Shown piece by piece: positions 37,441-46,388 of a stretch of 64,000 nucleotides of DNA. Every line of letters starts with the position of its first letter. Position 1 is the first letter of the stretch. Origin of the DNA: Embleya scabrispora (GTDB taxonomy: Bacteria; Actinomycetota; Actinomycetes; Streptomycetales; Streptomycetaceae). Position numbers and translations under genes: made by a program. The notes below the pieces were generated by a model, which ran no database searches, had not been told where the DNA came from, and saw nothing but the letters and a program-made list of their open reading frames with translations. Location: positions 372,001 through 436,000 of the forward strand of contig NZ_MWQN01000004.1 of assembly GCF_002024165.1 (NCBI RefSeq). Direction: 5' to 3'.

Positions 37441-38661
37441 ATGTTCGCGCAAGCCTCGTGGGACTCGATCGGTCGGCGACCGGTGCGTTTCCTGTCGTCT
37501 CCGGCGCCATGGCGGGCCCTGTCCTATCTCGGGGCGAGTTGGGTCGTCGGGGCGGTCGTGGTGGTGACCGTGACGTCGGTCGTGGCCGTCGGCGTCGCGA
37601 CGTGGGAGACGTCGGTCGGCCCGGCGTTCACCGCGTCGCTCGGGCTCGTGGCGCTCGCGTGCATGGCGATCGCCGCCGCGCCGTTCGAGCGGTGGCGGCT
37701 GCGGCTCATCGGCGCTCCCCTCGCGGCGCCGGAGCGGTCGGGCGGTGTGCGGGCGCGGCTGCGCGAGCCCGCCGGTCGGCGCGAGTTCGGCTACGCGCTG
37801 GTCTCGTTGCTGGCGCTGTGGTGGGTGGACCTGGGCATCGCGTCGGTGGCGTTGGTGATCCCGGGGCTGTTGATCTCGGCGCCGTTGCAGCCCACGGCGC
37901 CGCTGTGGATGGCGGTGGTGCTGCCGTTGGTGGGGGTCGTGCTGCTGCCCGTGGCGCTGTTCCTGATCGCGGCATGGGCGGGCGTGCGGGCGACGATGAC
38001 GCGCGCCGTGCTCTCGCCTCGCGAGGCGGAGTTGATCGAGGTGGTCCGCTCCAGGGCGCGTCTGGTCGACGCGTTCGAAACGGAGCGCCGGCGGATCGAG
38101 CGCGATCTGCACGACGGCGCGCAGCAACGCCTGGTCGCGTTGAGCATGAAGCTGGGCCTGGCCTCGCTCGACCTGCCGCCCGGGTCGCCCGCCGCCCGTC
38201 AGGTCCGCGAGGCACACGAGATGGCTCGGGCCGCGCTGTCCGACCTGCGTGAGCTGATTCGCGGTGTGCACCCCCACGTGCTCACCGAACGGGGACTGCC
38301 GGCCGCCGTCCGCGACATCGCGGGGCGCTCGCCGATCCCGGTCGACGTCGATGTCGAACTGGCCGGGCGGTTGCCCACGGCGGTGGAGGTGACCGCCTAT
38401 TTCGTGGTGTGCGAGGCGTTGACGAACGTGGCCAAGCACAGCGGCGCGCAGCGGTGTGCGGTCCGCGGGCGGGTGGCCGACGGGCTGCTGGCGTTGGAGG
38501 TGCGCGACGGCGGTGCGGGCGGCGCCGACCCGGAGGCGGGCACCGGGCTGACGGGTCTGGTCGATCGACTCGCGGTTCTCGACGGCAGAATGTTGTTGTC
38601 CAGCCCGATCGGTGGCCCGACCCTGTTGCGAGTGGAGATCCCGTGTCCGGCCTCAGAGTAG
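37441..38661 (+). CDS. Sensor histidine kinase (HisKA_3 type)
   Basis: 406 aa. Four membrane helices (ALSYLGASWVVGAVVVVTVTSVVAVGV, TASLGLVALACMAIAAAPF, YALVSLLALWWVDLGIASVALVIPGLLI, WMAVVLPLVGVVLLPVALFLIAAW). Then a phosphoacceptor segment, ETERRRIERDLHDGAQQRLVALSMKLGL, and a HATPase with VVCEALTNVAKHSGAQ and GTGLTGLVDRL. Overlaps the response-regulator start by 19 bp. It probably senses an agent exported by the divergent ABC system. Confidence 0.94.
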   Translation: MFAQASWDSIGRRPVRFLSSPAPWRALSYLGASWVVGAVVVVTVTSVVAVGVATWETSVGPAFTASLGLVALACMAIAAAPFERWRLRLIGAPLAAPERSGGVRARLREPAGRREFGYALVSLLALWWVDLGIASVALVIPGLLISAPLQPTAPLWMAVVLPLVGVVLLPVALFLIAAWAGVRATMTRAVLSPREAELIEVVRSRARLVDAFETERRRIERDLHDGAQQRLVALSMKLGLASLDLPPGSPAARQVREAHEMARAALSDLRELIRGVHPHVLTERGLPAAVRDIAGRSPIPVDVDVELAGRLPTAVEVTAYFVVCEALTNVAKHSGAQRCAVRGRVADGLLALEVRDGGAGGADPEAGTGLTGLVDRLAVLDGRMLLSSPIGGPTLLRVEIPCPASE

Positions 38662-39293
38662 TACTCGCGGAGGACGCCGTGCTGTTGCGCGAGGGGCTGG
38701 TGGGCCTGCTCGAGCGTTTCGGCCACGAAGTGGCCGCCGCGGTGGGCGACGGTCCTTCGCTGATCGCGGCCACGCGGGAGCATCGCCCCGATGTCGTGAT
38801 CGCCGACGTGCGCATGCCGCCCGACTTCACCGACGAAGGGTTGCGCGCCGCGCGCGAACTCCAGGCGGCACTACCGTCGTTGGCCGTCCTGGTGCTCAGC
38901 CAGTATGTCGAGCAGACCTTCGCGGAGGAGCTTTTCGACGCTCGGGGCGCCTCGGGCATGGGATATCTGCTGAAGGAACGCATCGGCGACGTGGAGGAGT
39001 TCGCCGACGCCCTGACCCGCGTCGCCGGGGGCGGAACCGTCGTCGACCCCGAGGTCGTCCGCCAACTCCTGGCGCGCCGGCGCGATCCGCTGCGGCGCCT
39101 GACTCCGCGCGAACGCGAGGTTCTCGCCCACATGGCCGAGGGGCGCTCCAACGCCGCCATCGCGCGTGCGTTGGTGGTGACGGAGGCCGCCGTGGCCAAA
39201 CACATCGCGAGCATCCTGACCAAACTCGACCTCCCGCCGGCCCCCGACGACCACCGCCGAGTCCTGGCCGTCCTGGCCTACCTCCGCGGCTGA
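38643..39293 (+). CDS. LuxR-family response regulator
   Basis: 216 aa from GTG 38643, which overlaps the kinase stop. Receiver: VVLAEDAVLLRE, Asp in VIADVRMP, Ser in VLVLSQYVE, Lys in YLLKERIGD. HTH: RLTPREREVLAHMAEGRSNAAIARALVVTEAAVAKHIASILTKLDL. Cognate regulator of the 37441 kinase and the expected ligand of the 37370-37402 inverted repeat. Confidence 0.93.
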   Translation: MSGLRVVLAEDAVLLREGLVGLLERFGHEVAAAVGDGPSLIAATREHRPDVVIADVRMPPDFTDEGLRAARELQAALPSLAVLVLSQYVEQTFAEELFDARGASGMGYLLKERIGDVEEFADALTRVAGGGTVVDPEVVRQLLARRRDPLRRLTPREREVLAHMAEGRSNAAIARALVVTEAAVAKHIASILTKLDLPPAPDDHRRVLAVLAYLRG

Positions 39294-39348
39294 AGCCATC
39301 ACCCGCGTGCCGGACCCCGCGACGGCCGGGCCGCAGGTGCTCGCGTGC

Positions 39349-40215
39349 TCAGTGGCGGTACGCGGCCATCGCGATCTCGACGAAGGAGCGGATCACGGGG
39401 TTGGTGTCGCCGTCGTTCCACACCGCGACCACCCGGCTCGGCGCCATGTCGGCCAGCGGAACCACGGCCAGGTTCTCGGGTGGCACGTTCTTCGCCGGAC
39501 CGTGTCCGAGCGGAGCCAGACCGACGGTGCTGTTCCAGAGCACCGCCTGCACACATTCCTGGACGACACGTACCACCGGGCCCTCGCGCGGCTCGCCGCC
39601 GTTCCAGTACGACTGCCAGATCGGGTCGGTGCCCGGTGGGAACCGGAACCAGCGGCGGTCGGCCAGATCGGCGATCTCCAGACGATCGCGACGGGTCAGC
39701 GGATCGTCGGCGCGCAGTAGCGCGCCGACCGGATCCGCGCGCAGTTCGCGCAGCGCCAGGGCCGTCTCGTCGAAGGGTGCGCGCGTCAGGGCCACATCGA
39801 CCAGTCCGGCGCGCAGCCCACAGGTCGGGTCGGTCAGGTCCGCGTCGCGGATGCGGATGTCGACCCCGGGATGGCCGCGACGGAAGGCGGTGGCCAGCCT
39901 GGTGATGCCGGGATCGCCGGTGTCCCCCAGGATGCCCACGGTGATGCCGGCCGGGCCGGCCGCCGCCGCCACACGCGCGCGAAGAAGGTCGGCCTGCCCG
40001 AGCAGGGCCCGCGCCTCGTCGAGCAGGATCGCCCCCACCGGCGTGGGGGTGACACCGCCGGGCGAGCGGGCGAACAGCGCGGCCCCGACCTCGCTCTCCA
40101 ACCGCTTGATCGCCCGGCTCAGCGGCGGCTGACTCATGTGCAGCCGAGCCGCGGCCCGGCCGAAGTGGAGTTCCTCGGCGACCGCCACGAAGTAGCGCAG
40201 GGTACGTAGCTCCAC
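39349..40215 (-). CDS. LysR-family transcriptional regulator
   Basis: 288 aa. N-terminal winged HTH (LRTLRYFVAVAEELHFGRAAARLHMSQPPLSRAIKRLESEVGAALFARS) and a periplasmic-binding-like effector domain (GITVGILGDTGDPGITRLATAFRRGHPGVDIRIRDADL). The GTG at 40215 is chosen because VELRTLRYF is the family N terminus. Divergent from the cupin gene (80 bp apart), which is its probable target, possibly together with the DoxX-like gene. Confidence 0.93.
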   Translation of the reverse strand: MELRTLRYFVAVAEELHFGRAAARLHMSQPPLSRAIKRLESEVGAALFARSPGGVTPTPVGAILLDEARALLGQADLLRARVAAAAGPAGITVGILGDTGDPGITRLATAFRRGHPGVDIRIRDADLTDPTCGLRAGLVDVALTRAPFDETALALRELRADPVGALLRADDPLTRRDRLEIADLADRRWFRFPPGTDPIWQSYWNGGEPREGPVVRVVQECVQAVLWNSTVGLAPLGHGPAKNVPPENLAVVPLADMAPSRVVAVWNDGDTNPVIRSFVEIAMAAYRH

Positions 40216-40295
40216 GCTGCAACGATACCCGTGCGGTATCGGCGTGCCGGAACGGGTCTTGGACAGCGGCCGAGCCCCGGCGGTGCACTTGGAGC

Positions 40296-40808
40296 ATGAC
40301 TTGCGAGAGCACATCCGCCGAAGCGATGTCCGGTGAACCGCAGGCCGCCCACCCCGGCGTCTCGGTGGTCGGCCCCGACGACGGCGAGGTGATCCTCATG
40401 GCCACCACGCGCATGCGAGTCCTCGAGGACGGCAGCCACACGGAGCACCGTCTCGGGGTCACCGAGTCCATTCTCGCCCCGCACACCTCGGGGCCGCCGC
40501 AACACCGCCATGCCCTGCACGACGAGGGTTTCTACATCGTCTCGGGCACGCTGGTATTCACCATCGGGGACAGTCGGCACGACGCGGCCGCGGGCACACT
40601 CGTGGTCGTCCCGCGCGGAGCCCCGCACACCTTCGCCAACGAAACCGACCAACCCGCCATCCTGCTCAGCATGTTCACCCCCGACCTGTACGTGCAGTAC
40701 TTCCGAGACCTCCAGGCCATGACCGCGGACGGCGGACCGCCGGCGCCACGGGCCGGCCTCGAGACGATGAGCCGCTACGCCACCGAGGCCACCACCGACT
40801 TCGCCTGA
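40296..40808 (+). CDS. Cupin-domain protein
   Basis: 170 aa single-domain cupin. HRHALHDEGFYIVSGTLVFTIGDSRHDAAAGTLVVVPRGAPHTFAN contains the two cupin motifs with metal-ligand His/Glu/His. Could be a small oxygenase, an isomerase or a binding protein. Next to a divergent LysR gene and followed 101 bp later by a DoxX-like membrane protein, so redox or aromatic metabolism is plausible but unproven. Confidence 0.9.
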   Translation: MTCESTSAEAMSGEPQAAHPGVSVVGPDDGEVILMATTRMRVLEDGSHTEHRLGVTESILAPHTSGPPQHRHALHDEGFYIVSGTLVFTIGDSRHDAAAGTLVVVPRGAPHTFANETDQPAILLSMFTPDLYVQYFRDLQAMTADGGPPAPRAGLETMSRYATEATTDFA

Positions 40809-40909
40809 AGACGCTGGTGTGGACCGAATCGCTCCCACACGCCCGTCCACGGCTCCGGGCCGCCCGGACCCGGCGGGTCACCCGTATGCGGTGACCCCGA
40901 ACGGAGATC

Positions 40910-41272
40910 ATGAACATCGCCTATTGGATCGTCGCCGGCCTGCTCGCCTCCTTCTACCTCTACGCGGGTGGGCTCAAGATGGTCCGCAGCCCCGAACAAC
41001 TCCGGCCGATGATGGCTTGGGTGGACCGGATACCGCTGCCGGCCGTCAGGGCGCTGGGAACGGTCGAAGTATTGGGCGCCGTCGGCCTGCTCCTCCCGCC
41101 GGCGACCGGCATCGCCCCCTGGCCGGCCCTGGCCGCGGCCATCGGTTTCACCGTGCTGCAGACAGGTGCGATCGTCGTCCACCTGACCGGCCAAGACCGC
41201 CGAATCATCCTCAACATCGGACTGGTCACCGCCGCTGCCGTGACGATCTGGCTCGCCACGGCTCGGCTGTGA
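40910..41272 (+). CDS. DoxX-like membrane protein
   Basis: 120 aa with four membrane helices. IVAGLLASFYLYAGGLKMVRSPEQ is the usual start of the DoxX-like family; AVRALGTVEVLGAVGLLLPPATG and WPALAAAIGFTVLQTGAIVVHL follow. Function unknown. Such proteins often sit beside redox or stress genes. Confidence 0.88.
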   Translation: MNIAYWIVAGLLASFYLYAGGLKMVRSPEQLRPMMAWVDRIPLPAVRALGTVEVLGAVGLLLPPATGIAPWPALAAAIGFTVLQTGAIVVHLTGQDRRIILNIGLVTAAAVTIWLATARL

Positions 41273-41358
41273 TGCAACGCGGTCCCCCGCCCGGGCGAAC
41301 GCGACCGCCACTCCGGACACGCCGGCCGCCGTCGGTGGGGGCTGCGACCATCGGGGAC

Positions 41359-43332
41359 ATGACCGTGACCGAACGTGATCATGCGGATGACTGGCCCGAC
41401 TTCCTCGCGCGTTGGAGCGCCGAGTGGGCGGACGCCGAAGACCCCGCCCACCTCGAGGGCGACGACCTGGCGGCGTGGCGGCGCCGGTGGTTGGGCTTCC
41501 CCGGTGCCGACGAGGAGCGGTTGGCCGCCCTGGAGACGCGGATCGGCCGCCGCCTGCCGCCCTCGTACCGCTCGTTCCTGGCGCTCACCGACGGCTGGTT
41601 GCACGCGGGGAACTTCGTGAGGCGCCTGGCCGGCACAGCCGAGGTGGCACCGCTGAGCGAGACGGACGCCGAACTGTACACGGAATACGACGGCTTCCTC
41701 TGGGAGGACGACGACCCCACCGAGGAGATGATCCACCGGTCCCGGATGTGGCACCGGGCCCTGCGGATCGACGCCGAGGCGGACGCGGGCATCCTGATGC
41801 TGGATCCGGGCGACGTCGGCCCGGACGGCGAGTGGGCGGTCTATTCCTGGCACAGTTGGCGGGCCGAATCGGCGCGGCGTTTCGAGACCTTCCGCGCCTT
41901 CATGCAGGACAAATACCGGGAGTTCCACGCACTTGCCGCCGACAGCGGCATGGTCAACGACACCACGCGAGCACTGGACGCGGAAGTGGAACAGGCCCGC
42001 GAGGACGTGCTCGCCGGGCGATGGGAACAAGCGGCCGAGGTCTTCGCCCGCGCCGGGCAGTTCGGTCGCCCCGGCGCGGGCGAACTCGGTCGCCAACTGC
42101 ACGCGTTCCTGGGGAAGCCCGACGCCTTGCCGGGGGTGGCTTACCTGCCCGGGAACCCGACCGATCCCACCGAGATCCTGCCGGCGTGCGTAGCCCGGGA
42201 GATTCGCGGCTCGTGGCGGCGGCCGCATGAGGTGGTCGGTGAACTTCCCGACAACGTACGCGAGTTGGCCCAAAGCATCGTCGACGCCACCTTCGTCTAC
42301 GAACCCCCCGGCCCCTTCGGGGCCGGAGTACTGCGGGCACGTGAGGCCGCTCGGTGGGGCGATACCGACGAAGCGTGGCGGATTCTGCGCGACGGCCTCG
42401 CACAGTGGACCCCGCCCGCCGGGGACGTCGTGGCCCCGGTCGGTCTGCTCGCGGATCCGCTGCTCGCCCCGGTGATCACGCCGGAGCGCGGCCGGGAGCT
42501 TCTGGCCATACCCCGCGCGGGTCGCACCGGCGTACTGCCCGAGCCGGGGCCCGACTTGGACCCCGGGGGCCTGGATTGGCTCGCCGGGCAGACCTGGCCC
42601 TTCCGCGGCGGCTACCGCTTCGTACTGGTCGAGGATGTCGAACCGGCGCACCTGGTGGCCTTGTTCGGCCATGAGGAGCAGAACGGGCTGTCCGCTCCGG
42701 CCACTTCGAACGAGTTGATCGAACGTCACATGGCGTCGGCACAGCTGCGCTCCGCCGATCCGTGGGACGACCGCGCCGTCATGGTGGTGGGCCGGGCCGG
42801 GTCGTCCGGATGGGCCTTCGCGTTCGCTCCCGAGTCCGCCGGTCCCAACGCGGACCGGCTGCGCAGCCCGGCCGCCCGGGCATCACGATCCGCTTCGGGC
42901 GCGCGGGCCGTGGCAGTGTGGTGCGTCCCCGGATCCCGCCGAGGGGCGGACGGGCCCTGGGAACCGCCTGCGTTCCACCTTTCCGTGGCCCGGCACGGCG
43001 AGATCGAGTACGCCCTCACCGTGACCATGCCGCCTGTTTTCGCGGCGACCGAGGACGGGCCGGCACGCACACCGGTGGTGACCCGCGTCGGCACGCTGCC
43101 CCGCGCGTTCGACCCGGACACGATGCTCGCCGAGGTCGCGGCCGCCGGATCGGAGGAGCGCGAACGCCGCCCCGGCGAGGACCACATGCTCCGGGCGACG
43201 GCCGACGAGTTCGGGGTCACGCTGCCCCGCCACGCGCTCTTGCACGGCCGACTGCACTCGTTCGAGACCGTCAGTTGGTCCCGCGAGGCCCGACCGGGCG
43301 ACACATGGCTGAGCATCAGGACCGTTCGATGA
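41359..43332 (+). CDS. Large SMI1/KNR4-domain protein
   Basis: 657 aa. N-terminal SMI1/KNR4 (SUKH) domain at about residues 40-195: EERLAALETRIGRRLPPSYRSFLALTDGWLHAGNF followed by VAPLSETDAELY. SUKH domains are common as immunity proteins against secreted nuclease or polymorphic toxins. The remaining about 450 aa show no family I recognise; a repetitive helical stretch (residues 210-360: EVEQAREDVLAGRWEQAAEVFARAGQFGRPGAGELGRQL) looks solenoid-like. No toxin gene is adjacent. ATG at 41359. Confidence 0.82.
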   Translation: MTVTERDHADDWPDFLARWSAEWADAEDPAHLEGDDLAAWRRRWLGFPGADEERLAALETRIGRRLPPSYRSFLALTDGWLHAGNFVRRLAGTAEVAPLSETDAELYTEYDGFLWEDDDPTEEMIHRSRMWHRALRIDAEADAGILMLDPGDVGPDGEWAVYSWHSWRAESARRFETFRAFMQDKYREFHALAADSGMVNDTTRALDAEVEQAREDVLAGRWEQAAEVFARAGQFGRPGAGELGRQLHAFLGKPDALPGVAYLPGNPTDPTEILPACVAREIRGSWRRPHEVVGELPDNVRELAQSIVDATFVYEPPGPFGAGVLRAREAARWGDTDEAWRILRDGLAQWTPPAGDVVAPVGLLADPLLAPVITPERGRELLAIPRAGRTGVLPEPGPDLDPGGLDWLAGQTWPFRGGYRFVLVEDVEPAHLVALFGHEEQNGLSAPATSNELIERHMASAQLRSADPWDDRAVMVVGRAGSSGWAFAFAPESAGPNADRLRSPAARASRSASGARAVAVWCVPGSRRGADGPWEPPAFHLSVARHGEIEYALTVTMPPVFAATEDGPARTPVVTRVGTLPRAFDPDTMLAEVAAAGSEERERRPGEDHMLRATADEFGVTLPRHALLHGRLHSFETVSWSREARPGDTWLSIRTVR

Positions 43333-43453
43333 CACGAGGGCACACACATCTTCGCGGTCACCGGTGGCACCGGCACCTACATCGCCGCCACCGGCATGAT
43401 CACGATCGAACACCCGACCGGGGACGACGACCGACTGACGATCGACCCGACCC
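43333..43453 (+). pseudogene. Remnant of allene-oxide-cyclase-like (dirigent-type) barrel gene
   Basis: Immediately after the SMI1 stop, the same frame reads HEGTHIFAVTGGTGTYIAATG then MITIEHPTG. FAVTGGTGxYxxATG is the C-terminal hallmark of bacterial AOC-barrel-like proteins. Only about 35 residues are present and no upstream part is seen, so it looks like the left-over 3' end of a deleted gene. A 40-bp palindrome (terminator) follows directly. Confidence 0.45.
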
Positions 43454-43493
43454 GACCCGTCCGAGGCGGCCGGCCGGCCGCCTCGGACGGGTC
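43454..43493. terminator. 40-bp perfect palindrome, bidirectional terminator
   Basis: The sequence 43454-43473 (starting GACCCGTCCGAGG) is exactly complementary to 43474-43493, giving a 20-bp stem. It lies between the rightward SMI1/remnant genes and the leftward vanX and probably terminates both. Confidence 0.8.
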
Positions 43494-43584
43494 ACGGCAG
43501 CCGCGAACTCCGGCGGTCCGGGCACGACCGTCACCGGTCTCGCGAACCGCCGAAGCTTCGGCGTGGCCGTCGGGGCTTCGGCGG

Positions 43585-44193
43585 CTACGCGATGGGGAAA
43601 TCGAAATAGGTGTCCGGGTAGGGCTCGTCCGTCAGCGTGTAGTGCCACCACTCGCGGTCGTACGCGCTGAACCCGGCGGCCTCCATAATGGAGCGGAGGT
43701 ATTGCCGGTTGGTCGTTTCGACCCGCGTGATCCCCCGTGCTCCGTGGTGCGAGATCGGGTCCATCAGGTCGTGGTGACCTCCCATGGGAGCCAGGTCGCC
43801 GGTATCGAGGTGATACAGCGTCAGGTCGACGGTACTGCCCCGGCTGTGGCCCGACTTGGCGGCCACATACCCCTTTTCGAACATCTCGGCTCTGTCGATA
43901 TTCGGATAGTGTCGCGGCTTCGTGCGTCCGTCCTCCGCCTGGGTCGACCAGGCCACGAACCGGTCGACGGCCCGCTGTGGGCGATAGCCGTCCCAGAGAA
44001 CCAGGTCGAACCCGACGGACGCGGCCTCCTCCCGCGCTCGTTTCAGGGCCGCGCACAAGGCCCTCGTACCGACGATCCGATTGGCCGGATACCCGTCCAC
44101 GGGCTTGCCGGTGAAGTTGTCCCAGGTGGCGTACTTGGCGTCCCACCGCACCCCGGGGATCAGCTCGTCGACGAAGGCGAAGTCGTCGTTCAT
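43585..44193 (-). CDS. vanX: D-Ala-D-Ala dipeptidase VanX
   Basis: 202 aa zinc dipeptidase that destroys D-Ala-D-Ala so that only D-Ala-D-Lac enters cell-wall precursors. Motifs: zinc ligands in SGHSRGSTVDLTLY (H and D) and EWWHY (E base and H), and LWDGYRPQRAV with the catalytic Arg. Full family length. ATG at 44193 overlaps the vanA stop (ATGA). Last gene of vanH-vanA-vanX, followed by the long palindromic terminator. Confidence 0.97.
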   Translation of the reverse strand: MNDDFAFVDELIPGVRWDAKYATWDNFTGKPVDGYPANRIVGTRALCAALKRAREEAASVGFDLVLWDGYRPQRAVDRFVAWSTQAEDGRTKPRHYPNIDRAEMFEKGYVAAKSGHSRGSTVDLTLYHLDTGDLAPMGGHHDLMDPISHHGARGITRVETTNRQYLRSIMEAAGFSAYDREWWHYTLTDEPYPDTYFDFPIA

Positions 44194-45230
44194 CGATTCT
44201 TTCCTTCGATCGCCAGCGACACCAACCGATCGATCACCTCGGACAACGGGAATCCGGCGGCTGCCATCATGCGCGGATAGCGGCTGTACGAGGTGAGGCC
44301 GGGGAGGGTGTTGACCTCGTTGAGGACCACGCTTCCGGCTGCCGTGAGGAACATGTCCACGCGCGCCAGCCCCCTGCACCCGAGGGCGCGATAGATGGCC
44401 TTGGCCGTCTCCTGGACGCGAGCGCGCGACGTTGCCGGGATATCGGCCGGCACGATCGGTGTCGAATTGTCGGATCCGTTTTCGGGCGTCGCCTCCTGAT
44501 GGATCTTGAAGAATCCGTGCGACAGCGCGATGCGATCCACTTCCCCCGTGATCAATTCCGGGTCGTTGCCCAATATCGCGCACCCGACCTCGCTGCCGAC
44601 GACGGCCTCTTCGATCAGGATCTTCGAGTCGTATCGGCGGGCCGCGGCGATCGCATCGGCCAGTTCTTCCGGCCGGGACACCTTGCCGACCCCGAACGAC
44701 GATCCGGAACGGGCCGGCTTCACGAACGCGGGATAGACGATCCCGTCGGCGTCGACCTTCTCGTCCGCCGTGACGGTGATGAAGTTCGGTGTGTCGATTC
44801 CCGCGCCTGCGGCGACGGCGTAGGCAAGGGATTTGTCCATACACAGCGCGGAGCTTTGGATATCGCAGCCCACATAGGGTATTCCGGAAAGCTCCAGCAG
44901 ACCCTGCGGCGCGCCGTCTTCGCCGAGCTTGCCGTGCAGCACGGGCAACACCACGTCCAGGCGGATCGTCTCGTAGCGACCTGCCTCCAGGACGAGCAGT
45001 CCGTGCACGCCGGGATCCGGTGCCAGTACGACCGGACGGCAATCGCCGTCCTCCCAGTCCGCGTCGGGGCCGTCACACAGTTTCCAACCGCCGCTCTTCG
45101 TGATTCCGATGTAGAAGGGCAGATACTTTTCCGGGTCGAGGTTCTTCGCGACCAGTTGCGCCGATTTGACGGAGATGGGGTGCTCTTCGGAGCTGCCCCC
45201 GAATATGATGCCGATTCTCGTCTCAGTCAC
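44190..45230 (-). CDS. vanA: D-alanine--D-lactate ligase VanA type
   Basis: 346 aa ATP-grasp ligase. IIFGGSSEEHPISVKSA at the N terminus, PAFVKPARSGSSFGVGKV in the ATP site, and NEVNTLPGLTSYSRYPRM at the C terminus. An omega-loop with ISLSHG-like residues (VDRIALSHGFFKIHQE) marks the VanA/B D-Lac ligase subfamily rather than Ddl. It makes the ester that lowers vancomycin affinity. Start overlaps the vanH stop by 8 bp; stop overlaps vanX. Confidence 0.96.
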   Translation of the reverse strand: MTETRIGIIFGGSSEEHPISVKSAQLVAKNLDPEKYLPFYIGITKSGGWKLCDGPDADWEDGDCRPVVLAPDPGVHGLLVLEAGRYETIRLDVVLPVLHGKLGEDGAPQGLLELSGIPYVGCDIQSSALCMDKSLAYAVAAGAGIDTPNFITVTADEKVDADGIVYPAFVKPARSGSSFGVGKVSRPEELADAIAAARRYDSKILIEEAVVGSEVGCAILGNDPELITGEVDRIALSHGFFKIHQEATPENGSDNSTPIVPADIPATSRARVQETAKAIYRALGCRGLARVDMFLTAAGSVVLNEVNTLPGLTSYSRYPRMMAAAGFPLSEVIDRLVSLAIEGKNR

Positions 45231-46263
45231 GCTGATCCCCGCTCTCGAACTTCAGGCAGTTGACGATGGAGTTTTCGACCGTGTCACGGAGGGCGTGATC
45301 CGTGTAATAGGCGGTGTGCGGGCTGATCAGGGCGTTGGGAAGCGCGTGCAGCCGAAGCAGCGACTTGCTCTCGACGGGCTTGTCCCGGCGGTCGGCATAG
45401 AAGATTCCTTCCTCGCCTTCGAGCACGTCCAGCGCCGCGCCGCCCAATCCGCCGCGCTCCAGCGCCGCGATCAGGGCCTCGGTTTCGATCAGTGCGCCGC
45501 GTCCGGTGTTGACGATGAGGGCGCCGTTCTTCATCCGCTCGATGCGTCGGGCGTCGATGAGGTGGTGGGTGTCCGCAGTGAGCGGTGTGTGCAGCGTGAC
45601 GATGTCGCTCACGCGGAGCAGTTCGTCGAGGTCGACGTAATCCGCCGCGATTTTGGGGGTGGTGTCGTGGGCCACGATGCGGCAGCCGAAGCCCCGGAGC
45701 CTGTCCACGACGGCCGCGCCGATGCGCCCCGTTCCCACCACCCCGACGGTCAGGTCGCGCAACTCTTTTCCGCGCACGTCGTTCGGTGAGTAGTCGTGCG
45801 CGTCCGCACGGCGGATGATGGACCTCGCATTTCGCAGTGCCATCAGGATGAGCATCAGCGTGTAGTCGGCCACGCTGTCGGGGGAATAGCGGACGTTGCC
45901 GACGGAGATCCCGACGCTCTCCGCGTATTTCACATCGATGTGGTTGTATCCGATGCTTCGTGTGGAGATATACGCCACGCCGGCCCGACCGAGTGCGAGG
46001 AGCGTGGCGTCGGCGATGCGCGTCTTGTGGCCGACACTGATGCAGCGGTTTCCCGACGCCAACTCGATATTGGCCTCGGACGGCGCTGCCGCGGTAATGG
46101 TCGGCACGACGTCGAAGCGGGGTGACATCTCTCGGAACAGAGCGGCCTCGTCCCGCTCACAGCCATAGATCGTGATTCCCGTGGTTCGGACGGCCGAGGA
46201 AGCCGAGGATGCCCCGGACCCGGTGCGGCGGACTTCCGTTCGTATCGGATCGCGATAACTCAT
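45223..46263 (-). CDS. vanH: D-lactate dehydrogenase VanH
   Basis: 346 aa 2-hydroxyacid dehydrogenase that reduces pyruvate to D-lactate for VanA. GITIYGCERDEAALF, the STRSIGYNHIDV segment, Rossmann GVVGTGRIGAAVVDRL, catalytic NTGRG and ISPHTAYYTD. First gene of vanHAX. The ATG at 46263 lies 7 nt from a 58-bp element shared with vanK, taken to be a VanR-controlled promoter. An N-terminal extension of about 25 residues precedes the conserved part. Confidence 0.96.
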   Translation of the reverse strand: MSYRDPIRTEVRRTGSGASSASSAVRTTGITIYGCERDEAALFREMSPRFDVVPTITAAAPSEANIELASGNRCISVGHKTRIADATLLALGRAGVAYISTRSIGYNHIDVKYAESVGISVGNVRYSPDSVADYTLMLILMALRNARSIIRRADAHDYSPNDVRGKELRDLTVGVVGTGRIGAAVVDRLRGFGCRIVAHDTTPKIAADYVDLDELLRVSDIVTLHTPLTADTHHLIDARRIERMKNGALIVNTGRGALIETEALIAALERGGLGGAALDVLEGEEGIFYADRRDKPVESKSLLRLHALPNALISPHTAYYTDHALRDTVENSIVNCLKFESGDQRD

Positions 46264-46270
46264 GCCACCC

Positions 46271-46328
46271 AGTCAAGGCGGTGTGGCGTTGTCGGAACGT
46301 ATCCGCGTTTCGATATGCCGACGCTATG
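46271..46328 (-). promoter_or_regulatory. 58-bp VanR-type promoter/operator of vanH
   Basis: The 58 bp before vanH align without gaps with 47589-47646 before vanK, 46 of 58 identical. Conserved words on the + strand are ACGTAT, TTTCGATA and CCGACG. It sits at the same distance (6-7 nt) from both ATGs, as expected for two co-regulated promoters of the VanRS system. Confidence 0.8.
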
Positions 46329-46388
46329 TTACTCGCGGGTATTACCATGGTGGCGACAAACCCGCGAACCGCGCGGTGACACACGGCG

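Noticed and set aside
40960-42729. A 589-codon minus-strand frame opposite the SMI1/KNR4 and DoxX-like genes
   Set aside because: No recognisable domain. The + strand genes have signature motifs and normal codon use.
43333-44280. A long + strand frame running from the SMI1 stop through vanX
   Set aside because: Only the first about 35 residues look like a real (AOC-barrel) remnant; the rest is a shadow of vanX and vanA.
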